From contig JABCSP010000036.1 in NCBI GenBank assembly GCA_018238825.1, positions 1 through 12,765 on the forward strand: a DNA stretch of 12,765 nt, in the 5' to 3' direction. The notes under the pieces are model-generated. The model had not been told where the DNA came from. It ran no database searches and saw only the letters and a program-made list of their open reading frames with translations. This stretch comes from Candidatus Thorarchaeota archaeon. GTDB lineage: Archaea > Asgardarchaeota > Thorarchaeia > Thorarchaeales > Thorarchaeaceae. Shown here piece after piece: positions 1 to 6,830 of this stretch; positions within the stretch are counted from its first letter, which is position 1, and each line of letters starts with the position of its first letter. The translations under genes and the position numbers were made by a program.

Positions 1-270
1 AGAATCATTCAAGCGTCACCACGTCGAGGTTTCCTAATCTTCCTCGTGCTCACCATAATGATGTTTCCAATGGCAGCGCTTGTGATGACAGGTCTATGGT
101 GGGACAAGATTGATGCTGGGATAACACCGGAGAAATCTGATGTCGTCAACGTTATGCTTCTTATGTTCCTCGTATTAGCATTCGCAACTACGATTCTATG
201 GGGTAGCTTCGGAACTTGGCGCCATGCAGCCAGAGCAGAAGCTGAAGAAGCAATCAGAATGACAGGGTAA
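1..270 (+). CDS. C-terminal part of an unknown membrane protein (5' end outside window)
   Basis: The frame is open from the first base to a TAA at 268-270, so this is the last 89 codons of a gene that begins before the window; an internal ATG at 46 is unlikely to be the true start. Two hydrophobic segments are visible, roughly residues 11-33 (starting GFLIFLVLTIMMF) and 51-72 (around VMLLMFLVLAFATTILWGSF), separated by a short polar loop with acidic residues. A basic/acidic cytosol-like tail (WRHAARAEAEEAIRMTG) ends the protein. I do not recognise the family. The downstream MBL reading frame starts about 80 bases later on the same strand and could be co-transcribed, but nothing here shows it. 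Confidence 0.7.
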   Translation, partial: RIIQASPRRGFLIFLVLTIMMFPMAALVMTGLWWDKIDAGITPEKSDVVNVMLLMFLVLAFATTILWGSFGTWRHAARAEAEEAIRMTG

Positions 271-337
271 TAATCAAATTTGAAAATGGTGGATAGCCCA
301 TATTTGGATTATCCAGCCGTTTCCTATTTTTCCTGAT

Positions 338-343
338 AGAGGT
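338..343 (+). promoter_or_regulatory. Shine-Dalgarno site deciding the TTG start of the MBL gene
   Basis: AGAGGT lies 7 bases before TTG 351. The reading frame is open back only to 297 (TAG at 294-296) and contains no ATG or GTG before 351, so this TTG is the best start; the protein from it begins directly with a typical MBL N-terminal strand. Confidence 0.5.
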
Positions 344-350
344 TTCAAAC

Positions 351-1262
351 TTGACCCACATCAAAATAGATGAAGGGCTCTTTCTTGTAATAGGTGGTTC
401 ATTTCCAAGATGCAATACCTTGGTTGCAATCGACGAGGAGGTTGCTGTTGTTGATCCAGGTTGTAATGTTGAAGACCTTCGTGCTTTACTATAACAAAAC
501 GATCTAACACTCAGAAACATCGATACAATCATTCTAAGTCATATACACCCAGATCACATTACACATGCTATGCGATTGAACCGACTCTCTAATTGCAGAA
601 TCGCGGCAAATGAGTTTACAGCGCCTCTCTTCAATGACAAGGAGAAAATGAAAGAATTTCTAGGATTTCGAAAAGGACATCCAGTTCGAAAACTATGGGA
701 ACAATTGGTCAACTCAAATATGTATGGAGCATTCTATGAAGGGCATGTCGACGAAGTCTTACATGATGGGGACAAATTTGCCCTTGGAAATATAACGTTG
801 CAGATGCTCTACACACCAGGACATCTTCCAGATCATATGTGTATTGAGATTCTTGAACCAAACATTGTATACGGTTCGGACATTGACCTGACAGAATTCG
901 GCCCATACTATGGTCATCCAAACTCATCGATTTCAGAATTCAAAGAATCAATCCACAAATTACAACACAATAACTACAAAGCACTCATCAGTGGACATTT
1001 GAAAGAACCCATTATTGAAGATTACAAGACCGCTCTTGCTGCGTACCAACGACAATTTGGAATCCGTGAGGATTTGGTCCTCGTATCAATTATGGAAGGT
1101 GCAAGTTCAATCCAGGAAATAACGATGAATCCAATCATCTATCCTTCACTAATTAGTCCGATTTTTCTTCAATTTGAAACGTGGATGATAGAACATCATG
1201 TAGCATCTCTTATTGACCGAGATCTTGTTGAGAAGAGAAAGGGCAAGTTGATGGCTCTTTGA
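351..1262 (+). pseudogene. Metallo-beta-lactamase-fold hydrolase (LACTB2-like) interrupted by one in-frame TAA
   Basis: Read from TTG 351, the frame encodes an MBL-fold hydrolase of about 303 codons, but codon 48 (492-494) is TAA. All other signature motifs are intact: an N-terminal strand pair ending in VVDPG, the metal motif HIHPDH (codons 64-69, just after the stop), the third-ligand histidine in TPGH, the bridging aspartate in GSDID, and the last ligand in SGH. A C-terminal winged-helix-like region (LQFETWMIEHHVASLIDRDLV) resembles LACTB2-type proteins, which include RNases and thioesterases, so the substrate is unknown. A restart at ATG 570 would drop the HxHxDH motif and give a dead enzyme. 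TAA is not a selenocysteine or pyrrolysine codon. The gene is therefore a very young pseudogene, a readthrough gene, or carries a sequencing error (GAA, CAA or AAA to TAA). It runs tail-to-tail into the ICMT-like gene, 15 bases apart. A degraded second copy lies at 2140-2285. Confidence 0.8.
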
Positions 1263-1277
1263 AAATCGAGATATGGC

Positions 1278-1931
1278 TCACGTAGTTATATAGAGAAGAA
1301 TCTCCAGAATAGCATAGGGGATAATGATTCCAGAAAGCATCTCTACAACATATGACTTGTACTTGACAAAGGGGATGAAGAATCCTACTCGGTTTCTGTA
1401 TTCACTCCATTGAGAATCAAATTTCTTCTGCAAATGCATCTCCTCAATTACAGCAATAATAGCATATGCAACGAGCATGAGAATCCATAGGTTTTTTGTT
1501 TCATCTGGACTCAGCCATCCAAATCCGTCAGTGTGCAGAAGAATCCAGACACTTTGGTAAGTCATTAGTGCAGTTAGCATAATCAAACTAAGATACTGTG
1601 GATGACGTACAAATCTGTAGGGGCCCGAAGTAACAAGGCCTTCAGTTTTTTCTTTTCTAAGATATACGACCGACCAGATGAAAAAGAGTATAGCTATGAT
1701 TTGAATGATAGTTGTTGTCAAGGTATATGGATTCGATAAATTAGGAAAGGGAGGATTTTCAATGAGGTTGGACATCATCAGAATAAGGTACACAATAAAC
1801 GGAACAGTCATGAGCCCGACCCATACACCCATGGGAGGTATTGATACAATGAGAGGGAGTAAATATCCTATCGCAGTAGTAATCCTTAGCTTGATTCTAT
1901 CTACAATCGAATCAGACTCCACCGATTCCAT
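1278..1931 (-). CDS. ICMT-like membrane methyltransferase, copy 1
   Basis: This predicted 217-residue polytopic membrane protein belongs to the isoprenylcysteine carboxyl methyltransferase / phospholipid methyltransferase (ICMT/PEMT) superfamily, which uses S-adenosylmethionine at the membrane. The signature GPYRFVRHPQYL is at about residues 103-114. It is followed by two helices and a C-terminal acidic/aromatic part (VIEEMHLQKKF then QWSEYRNRVGFFIP) typical of the cofactor-binding end. About five or six membrane segments can be seen. I start it at ATG 1931 because GAGGTGAG sits 7 bases upstream; a GTG at 1952 is also in frame but would sit about where transcription should begin. Members of this superfamily methylate prenylated cysteine, phospholipid heads or small molecules, and the substrate here cannot be told. 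The gene is paralogous to 2274-2957. Confidence 0.85.
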   Translation of the reverse strand: MESVESDSIVDRIKLRITTAIGYLLPLIVSIPPMGVWVGLMTVPFIVYLILMMSNLIENPPFPNLSNPYTLTTTIIQIIAILFFIWSVVYLRKEKTEGLVTSGPYRFVRHPQYLSLIMLTALMTYQSVWILLHTDGFGWLSPDETKNLWILMLVAYAIIAVIEEMHLQKKFDSQWSEYRNRVGFFIPFVKYKSYVVEMLSGIIIPYAILEILLYITT

Positions 1932-1938
1932 TTCGTCA

Positions 1939-1946
1939 CTCACCTC
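1939..1946 (-). promoter_or_regulatory. Shine-Dalgarno site deciding the ICMT-like copy 1 start
   Basis: On the minus strand GAGGTGAG is a near-perfect match to the archaeal anti-SD sequence, 7 bases before ATG 1931. It favours this ATG over the in-frame GTG at 1952. Confidence 0.6.
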
Positions 1947-1972
1947 TAACACCTAGCCCTATCTTGATGTTC

Positions 1973-1984
1973 AAAATATATAAA
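1973..1984 (-). promoter_or_regulatory. TATA box for ICMT-like copy 1
   Basis: The minus strand reads TTTATATATTTT here, an archaeal-type TATA box. Transcription would begin about 25 bases downstream, near 1950, leaving a short leader that contains the SD at 1939-1946. Confidence 0.5.
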
Positions 1985-2010
1985 CTCTGATTTGTGCGTA
2001 AGACACCTTC

Positions 2011-2031
2011 CGTATAACTATAGTTAATAAG
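2011..2031 (+). promoter_or_regulatory. Conserved TATA-containing element before the yyaL remnant
   Basis: The core TATAACTATAGTTAATAAG recurs with one mismatch at 3019-3039 in front of the intact yyaL. In both places the element ends 27 bases before the ATG. The TATAACTAT part is at the right distance for a TATA box. This copy now drives only a 50-codon remnant, or nothing. Confidence 0.6.
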
Positions 2032-2058
2032 GCGTGTTGCAAATGGGAAGCGACTGTC

Positions 2059-2121
2059 ATGAAAGATAGAAAGGAAAGGAAGTTCTCCAATAGGCTTGCA
2101 TCAGAAAAGAGTCCATACCTT
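2059..2121 (+). pseudogene. 5' remnant of a second yyaL gene
   Basis: From ATG 2059 the frame reads about 20 codons containing SNRLASEKSPYL, which matches SNRLANEKSPYL near the N-terminus of the intact YyaL at 3067. The starts are comparable too: the match begins at residue 10 in both. The similarity stops abruptly around 2121, before the residues that should lead to the CHWC active site. The open frame continues into the MBL remnant and stops at 2209-2211, giving a chimeric 50-codon ORF without either parent domain. It is the left side of a deletion junction. Confidence 0.75.
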
Positions 2122-2139
2122 GTAATCTTCCATTTGTGG

Positions 2140-2285
2140 AAGACTGCTCTGTCTGCGTATCAGAGGCAATTTGACATACGTGAACCCATTTATCTATCCG
2201 TCACTAACTAAACCATTCTGTCTTCAATTTGAAACTTGGATGATCGGTAGAGTATCTTCTTACTAATGGCCTATTAGAAAAGGAT
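2140..2285 (+). pseudogene. 3' remnant of a second MBL-fold gene
   Basis: KTALSAYQRQFDIRE (2140-2184) matches KTALAAYQRQFGIRE of the MBL gene at 1026-1070. The 60 bases equivalent to 1071-1130 are then missing. The match resumes one frame over with FIYPSLTKPFCLQFETWMI (matching IIYPSLISPIFLQFETWMI), and after another shift LLTNGLLEK matches SLIDRDLVEK. It therefore carries one internal deletion and two frameshifts and has no metal-binding residues. It overlaps the stop end of the second ICMT-like gene by about 12 bases, copying the tail-to-tail layout seen at 1262/1278. Confidence 0.8.
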
Positions 2286-2957
2286 AATTCCGGTAAGATT
2301 CGCTGCCCATAAGAGAATTTGCAGCATGACGATTGGAAGAATAATCCCAATTAGAACTTCAACAGAATCACGTGATGATTTGATTCCAGGAAAGAAGTAA
2401 CCAGTGTTTTCTTTGTAGATATTCCATTGCTGAGAATATTCCTTCTTCAAGTACCTCTCTTCGATCTTTGCAATCAATGTGTAACTCGTCAACATAACTA
2501 ACCAGATAATCTGAGTTTCAGTGGCAGTAAACCAACTCATACCAGAAGTCTGTAGAATCCAAACACTTTGTAGAGTCATAACTCCTGTAAGTATGATGAA
2601 AGCAAGATATTGAGGATGCCTAACATATCTATACGGACCACCTGTTACTAGGTCACTTACTTTGTTTCTATGAAGATTGACAATAGCCCACACGAGAAAT
2701 ACAAGAGTGATAATTACACATGTAGTAATAACAATAACGGCGGGGTGAGCTAGATTGGGTAATGGTATGGGGTGCATGGGACCACCAATTAGAATGAAGT
2801 ATATGTGGAAGAAGAAGGGCATTATCATTATACCCATCCACCAAGTTGCATTGGGAAGTGTAGTCAAAAAGGGGAAACTGTAACTAGTAGTACTTGTAAT
2901 CAAAAGTACAAAACGCTCTCGCCTATTTTTTTTCTTTGATGTAGTTTCTTCATTCAT
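2274..2957 (-). CDS. ICMT-like membrane methyltransferase, copy 2
   Basis: This second ICMT/PEMT-superfamily protein has about 227 residues. The signature GPYRYVRHPQYL is at about residues 107-118, preceded by LVTG, and the C-terminal IEERYLKKEY / QQWNIYKENTGYFFPG block matches copy 1 closely. About six membrane segments are visible after a lysine/arginine-rich N-terminus. Copies 1 and 2 align along their whole length without large gaps and both keep the signature residues, so both are probably active, perhaps on different substrates. The start is uncertain: ATG 2957 has AGGAG only one base upstream, while the in-frame GTG at 2969 would give a nearly leaderless message from a TATA-like TTTATTAC around 2990-2997. 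The gene is divergent from yyaL. Confidence 0.83.
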   Translation of the reverse strand: MNEETTSKKKNRRERFVLLITSTTSYSFPFLTTLPNATWWMGIMIMPFFFHIYFILIGGPMHPIPLPNLAHPAVIVITTCVIITLVFLVWAIVNLHRNKVSDLVTGGPYRYVRHPQYLAFIILTGVMTLQSVWILQTSGMSWFTATETQIIWLVMLTSYTLIAKIEERYLKKEYSQQWNIYKENTGYFFPGIKSSRDSVEVLIGIILPIVMLQILLWAANLTGIILF

Positions 2958-3018
2958 GCTCCTAACCACTCATCTTATCTCAAAATGTAATAAATGGTTT
3001 AGTTTCCCAGTATTTTGT

Positions 3019-3039
3019 CGTATAACTATTGTTAATAAG
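3019..3039 (+). promoter_or_regulatory. Conserved TATA-containing promoter element of yyaL
   Basis: The core TATAACTATTGTTAATAAG matches 2011-2031 with a single mismatch although the flanking bases have diverged. Transcription would start near 3048, and GGGAGGG (3058-3064) would be the ribosome site for ATG 3067. Its survival in both copies suggests function, either as a basal promoter or as a regulator site. Confidence 0.6.
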
Positions 3040-3066
3040 AATAGTTTCAAAATTAACGGGAGGGTT

Positions 3067-5178
3067 ATGACAAGCATAAAAGAAACCAAACAGAGCAATC
3101 GTTTAGCCAATGAGAAAAGTCCCTATCTATTGCAACATGCAGAGAACCCGGTTGATTGGTATCCCTGGAATGATGAAACCTTCGAGAAAGCAAAGAAAGA
3201 GAACAAACCAATCTTCCTTTCGATCGGGTATAGCACGTGTCATTGGTGTCATGTTATGGCGCATGAGAGTTTTGAGGACGAAGAAGTTGCATCATTAATG
3301 AACGATGCATTTGTGAATATCAAAGTGGACAGAGAGGAACGCCCGGATATTGACGGAGTGTATATGCACGTGGCTCAGATGATGACACAAAGAGGTGGTT
3401 GGCCTCTTACTATCATTATGACCCCTGACAAGAAGCCCTTCTATGCAGGGACTTACATTCCAAAGAAAGGAAGATACAATATGCCCGGGATGTTAGATCT
3501 GATACCCCAAATCAAGAAGATATGGGAATCTGATAGAAGTAACATTGATGAGATTATTCAAAACATCGAAACAGCACTCGCTAGTACCTCTGGAGAAGCT
3601 GTTGGAGATGCTATTACAGAGGATGCATTGCAGTCAGCATTCAACCAACTTTCTCAGAGATTTGATGAAAAACTGGGTGGATTTGGAAGAGCACCAAAAT
3701 TTCCATCACCTCACAATCTCATGTTACTACTAAGGATTTGGAAGAGGTATGATGACCCACGAGCTTTAGGTATGGTTGAAACAACACTAGAAGAAATGAG
3801 GAAAGGAGGACTATTCGACCAAGTTGGATACGGTTTCCACAGATACTCAACTGATGCAAACTGGCTCTTACCGCACTTCGAAAAGATGCTCTACGACCAA
3901 GCTGGTCTAATGATGATCTATACTGAAGCATATCAGGCCACCAAAAAGTCACTTTATTCAGATGTTGTAAAGGAAATATTCACATACCTTACTCGCGATC
4001 TAATGAGCCCAGAGGGTTCCTTCTATTCTGCCGAAGATGCCGATAGTGAGGGTGTTGAAGGCAAGTTCTATGTATGGTCCTATGAGGAAATCAAGAATCT
4101 CTTGACAGAAAAAGAAAGAGAAGTGTTCACAAAGTTCTACAAAATCGAACCTAAGGGAAATTTTGTCGAAGAAGCGACACGAGAAGAAACAGGTTTCAAT
4201 ATACCTCATATCACATCCAGCGCTGAATACATTGCAAACGAATTCAATCTAGATGTTAATGAGTTCTTAGACATAGTTGAATCAGCCAAGATGAAGCTAT
4301 TCGCTGAGAGGGAAAAGAGAGTACGACCGCATCGAGATGAGAAAATACTGACTGATTGGAATGGTTACATGATTGCTGCTTTGGCAAAAGCAGGTTCAGC
4401 ATTGAATGATGTTGGTCTAGTCGATGCAGCAGAGCACGCCATGAAGTTTCTACTTGAGAATCTGATAAATGAGAAAGGAGAACTTTACCATAGATATAGC
4501 GATGGAGAGGTAGCTCATCGAGCTTTCATTGATGACTATGCATACATCATCTACGGATTATTGGAGTTGTATGAAGCGACATTTGAACCAAAATATCTTG
4601 AGCGTGCAAAGCAACTTACTGACGATATGCTCATTCACTTTTTAGATGTGGATAATGGAGGTTTCTTCTTCACAGCAGACTATTCTGAAGAGTTACTCAT
4701 AAGAAGAAAGGACTCATACGATGGTGCGATGCCTTCAGGAAATTCAGTTGGTATGTTGAATCTCTTACGGCTGGCTAGACTTCTAGGTGATAGTAAATAC
4801 GAAGATCATGCAACTGCTATTGGGAAAGCATTCTCAAGTGACATCAATCAATCTCACTCTGCGTTTTCTATGATGCTTGTAGGACTTGACTTTGCCATAG
4901 GACCTTCATATGAGATTGTGATAGCAGGAAAGCCTGAGAATGATGACACTCGTGAAATGTTAAATCAAATCAGGAAAAACTTCATTCCTCGAAAGATAGT
5001 ACTTCTAAGAGGAACTGAGAAACAGTCGCAAACTATTACTGAACTTGCCCCATTTACTAAATTTCATGAACCATTGAATGGGAAGGCAACAGCACATGTC
5101 TGTGTAGACCACAACTGCAAACTACCTACAACCGACTTGGCTAAGATGATGAAACTCTTAGGTGAGGAACTTCACTGA
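3067..5178 (+). CDS. yyaL: YyaL / SSP411 family thioredoxin-fold and six-hairpin protein
   Basis: The product is 703 residues, the usual length for this family (related to human SPATA20). An N-terminal thioredoxin-like DUF255 domain (about residues 10-170) has the hallmark NRLANEKSPYLLQHAENPV, the CHWC redox motif at 58-61 and VDREERPD at 87-94. The rest is an (alpha/alpha)6-barrel region like that of sugar epimerases and six-hairpin glycosidases, with LPHFEKMLYDQ, SAEDADSEG and LTDWNGYM motifs. The family tail CVDHNCKLPTTD is present. I start it at ATG 3067 rather than at an in-frame codon at 2956: similarity begins after 3067, GGGAGGG is just upstream, and the promoter element at 3019-3039 would otherwise be inside the gene. 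There is no signal peptide, so it is cytosolic. The biochemical role of the family is not established; a redox or sugar-related function is inferred only from the folds. Its stop overlaps the convergent gene by 7 bases. Confidence 0.93.
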   Translation: MTSIKETKQSNRLANEKSPYLLQHAENPVDWYPWNDETFEKAKKENKPIFLSIGYSTCHWCHVMAHESFEDEEVASLMNDAFVNIKVDREERPDIDGVYMHVAQMMTQRGGWPLTIIMTPDKKPFYAGTYIPKKGRYNMPGMLDLIPQIKKIWESDRSNIDEIIQNIETALASTSGEAVGDAITEDALQSAFNQLSQRFDEKLGGFGRAPKFPSPHNLMLLLRIWKRYDDPRALGMVETTLEEMRKGGLFDQVGYGFHRYSTDANWLLPHFEKMLYDQAGLMMIYTEAYQATKKSLYSDVVKEIFTYLTRDLMSPEGSFYSAEDADSEGVEGKFYVWSYEEIKNLLTEKEREVFTKFYKIEPKGNFVEEATREETGFNIPHITSSAEYIANEFNLDVNEFLDIVESAKMKLFAEREKRVRPHRDEKILTDWNGYMIAALAKAGSALNDVGLVDAAEHAMKFLLENLINEKGELYHRYSDGEVAHRAFIDDYAYIIYGLLELYEATFEPKYLERAKQLTDDMLIHFLDVDNGGFFFTADYSEELLIRRKDSYDGAMPSGNSVGMLNLLRLARLLGDSKYEDHATAIGKAFSSDINQSHSAFSMMLVGLDFAIGPSYEIVIAGKPENDDTREMLNQIRKNFIPRKIVLLRGTEKQSQTITELAPFTKFHEPLNGKATAHVCVDHNCKLPTTDLAKMMKLLGEELH

Positions 5179-6656
5179 GATGGTTTCTTATTGGACCACC
5201 ATATGAAGAGGACAACCACAACTACAGCACCACCAATTCCAAATGCTAAAAGAGTTGCATTCTGAGATAAGAAATCATTTGGCCATATTGAAGTGAGTGC
5301 ATTACCAGCCTCAAGCCATGAGTCAGCAATTCCTAGCAAGGCATCAGAGATTTCGTCCAAGTCTTCTTCGTACGGGGCAAATGCAAGATCAATATCGCCC
5401 GATGCATTGAAGGAGTCTGCAATAGCCTTGAAAGTTGTAGCGACAAAACCTGTAGCTTTACTGAGATTCAGTGGATTGATGAGAGTGGAGTTATCTGTGA
5501 GTACTTCGAAATGAGGTAATGCTTGTTCTCCAGCTTCAACAAAATCAGTTAGGTTTGTATCAGACATGATTGCTGGTAAAACTTCGAGAGAAGTCCTATA
5601 CGAGAGGTGCTGCAGTGTGACTTGTACTTCTAAACCTAGGCCAATGAATAGAATCAAGGATGCCTTGAAGTTCACTTCATCTGCAATACCGTCAAAGACA
5701 GAAAGGTAGGACTTGAGACCCTCAACAGTCATGTCAGTGCTCATTGTCCGAAATGCGGTTTCACCAAAATTACCAACATATGCATTTGCACTTGAAGGAG
5801 AATATATGGCTCCGACCCCGAGTAATTTGTCGCGGATCAGAGGCCCAAGACTGTCATCAACAATAACTGGAGCATCGTCATTAGGAATGAATGTGTTTGA
5901 AATGTAAAAGCGATTTGACCAAGCATTGTTTAATGCCGAATAGGTGATGATTGAGTAATTTCCTCGCCCATCTTCTGGGTAACCATAATCAGCACCAAAG
6001 GAACCTACACCGGGATCAAGATAAGTTGCAGTATGTTCTGTGTCATTGTAACCAACAAGCAAAATACCATGTCCACCACCTGAGAGACCTTCTGCTCTGA
6101 GAATGTCATAGTCTGCTGCGGGAAGCCAAGAGGGATCTACACTGATAAGTAATGGATATCCCGAATCAATGGTGTTTCGCATGAGGTCAAAAGCCTCATC
6201 ATCTCCATCAGTCACTCCAATAGTGAGACCTTCACTTTCCCACACCTGGACGTTTTGCTCCAAATTAGGAATGCTGGCATCAACATAGAGAGTATAGTCA
6301 ATTCCGTAGAGACCTGCAAGGTAGTGTGTAGGTTGTGCTTGTGTATAGAGAGCTCCTGGAAACATTAGCACGGTATCGTTAATATGAAAGTACGCAAATG
6401 AGAAGCCAATTGAGGTTGCTGCAAAGACATCATAGAGACTGACATCAGCTCCAGCATATTGCATAGCCATTGCAGTTGCAGCCCATGCACAGAATCCGTT
6501 AATCTCTTGCCACACATACGATACGGGCGGTAAGATTACTTCTGCTGATGTGATGTACGATGTTTCAATATTTGAATAATCAGAATTGGACTGCACTATA
6601 ACAGGGGTAAGTAGAAGAAATGTCATGAGCAGAATCATGATAGGTAATTTTCTCAA
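5172..6656 (-). CDS. Secreted, membrane-anchored papain-fold (C39-like) protein
   Basis: The 494-residue product has a signal peptide (about residues 1-22: basic start, then a hydrophobic stretch) and a C-terminal membrane anchor (about 467-488) followed by a short basic tail, so most of it lies outside the cell. The papain-like catalytic set is visible: Q50 and C56 in WQEINGFCAWA with the classical six-residue spacing, H196 in GGGHGILLVGY, and D214 in YLDPG. This fits a C39-like peptidase domain over about residues 40-260. The remaining ~200 residues, with helical and NxT/NxS-rich stretches, are of no family I know. The start TTG 6656 is backed by GGAG at 6666-6669. It could cleave or transfer peptides at the cell surface; no substrate is evident. 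It is convergent with yyaL and divergent from the PPC-like gene. Confidence 0.75.
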   Translation of the reverse strand: MRKLPIMILLMTFLLLTPVIVQSNSDYSNIETSYITSAEVILPPVSYVWQEINGFCAWAATAMAMQYAGADVSLYDVFAATSIGFSFAYFHINDTVLMFPGALYTQAQPTHYLAGLYGIDYTLYVDASIPNLEQNVQVWESEGLTIGVTDGDDEAFDLMRNTIDSGYPLLISVDPSWLPAADYDILRAEGLSGGGHGILLVGYNDTEHTATYLDPGVGSFGADYGYPEDGRGNYSIITYSALNNAWSNRFYISNTFIPNDDAPVIVDDSLGPLIRDKLLGVGAIYSPSSANAYVGNFGETAFRTMSTDMTVEGLKSYLSVFDGIADEVNFKASLILFIGLGLEVQVTLQHLSYRTSLEVLPAIMSDTNLTDFVEAGEQALPHFEVLTDNSTLINPLNLSKATGFVATTFKAIADSFNASGDIDLAFAPYEEDLDEISDALLGIADSWLEAGNALTSIWPNDFLSQNATLLAFGIGGAVVVVVLFIWWSNKKPSQ

Positions 6657-6677
6657 TTGTTAGCGCTCCAAACTCAA

Positions 6678-6718
6678 TCATTGCTAGAGCAATCATAAGC
6701 TTGTCGATAGAGCAATGA
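6678..6718. promoter_or_regulatory. Inverted and direct repeats in a divergent promoter region
   Basis: TCATTGCT (6678-6685) and AGCAATGA (6711-6718) are perfect 8-bp inverted arms. A tighter pair, ATTGCT and AGCAAT, sits at 6680-6693, and TAGAGCAAT occurs twice (6685-6693 and 6708-6716). The cluster lies 20-60 bases upstream of TTG 6656, where an operator could act. The rest of the 174-base gap is A/T-rich, with a possible TATA around 6790-6800 for the rightward gene. Confidence 0.3.
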
Positions 6719-6830
6719 GTGTTCTAATAATTTTCATCTTCAATGCTCAACAAGAAATGTCAATGTCTAACGGGACAACAATTATTTCCCTATATGTATC
6801 CAATAATCATAGTCGAAGGTGTATTAAAAT

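Larger units (their letters stand above)
351..5178. repeat. Diverged tandem duplication of an MBL / ICMT-like / yyaL gene unit
   Basis: The same gene order occurs twice. Unit 1 is MBL (351-1262, +), ICMT-like (1278-1931, -), then the yyaL start (2059-2121, +). Unit 2 is the MBL 3' end (2140-2285, +), ICMT-like (2274-2957, -), then yyaL (3067-5178, +). The tail-to-tail MBL/ICMT arrangement, the head-to-head ICMT/yyaL arrangement and the promoter element before yyaL are all kept in both. Divergence is high: the ICMT-like proteins look only about 35-40% identical by eye, and synonymous sites in the yyaL starts are saturated. The duplication is therefore old, or the second unit came in from a relative. 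Confidence 0.75.

Noticed and set aside
492..494. Recoding of the internal MBL stop as selenocysteine or pyrrolysine
   Set aside because: The codon is TAA; those systems use TGA and TAG.
254..532. Minus-strand open frame of 92 codons over the start of the MBL gene
   Set aside because: It is antisense to the region encoding the conserved MBL N-terminus and has no recognisable domain or ribosome site.
709..927. Minus-strand open frame of 72 codons within the MBL gene
   Set aside because: It is antisense to conserved MBL motifs (TPGH, GSDID), so it is a shadow.
1705..1956. Plus-strand open frame of 83 codons over ICMT-like copy 1
   Set aside because: It is antisense to well-formed membrane helices of a recognised protein; no independent signal.
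2956..3066. N-terminal extension of YyaL by 37 residues
   Set aside because: It would include the promoter element, overlap the start of the divergent gene and add residues absent from the family; the remnant copy also begins at the equivalent of 3067.
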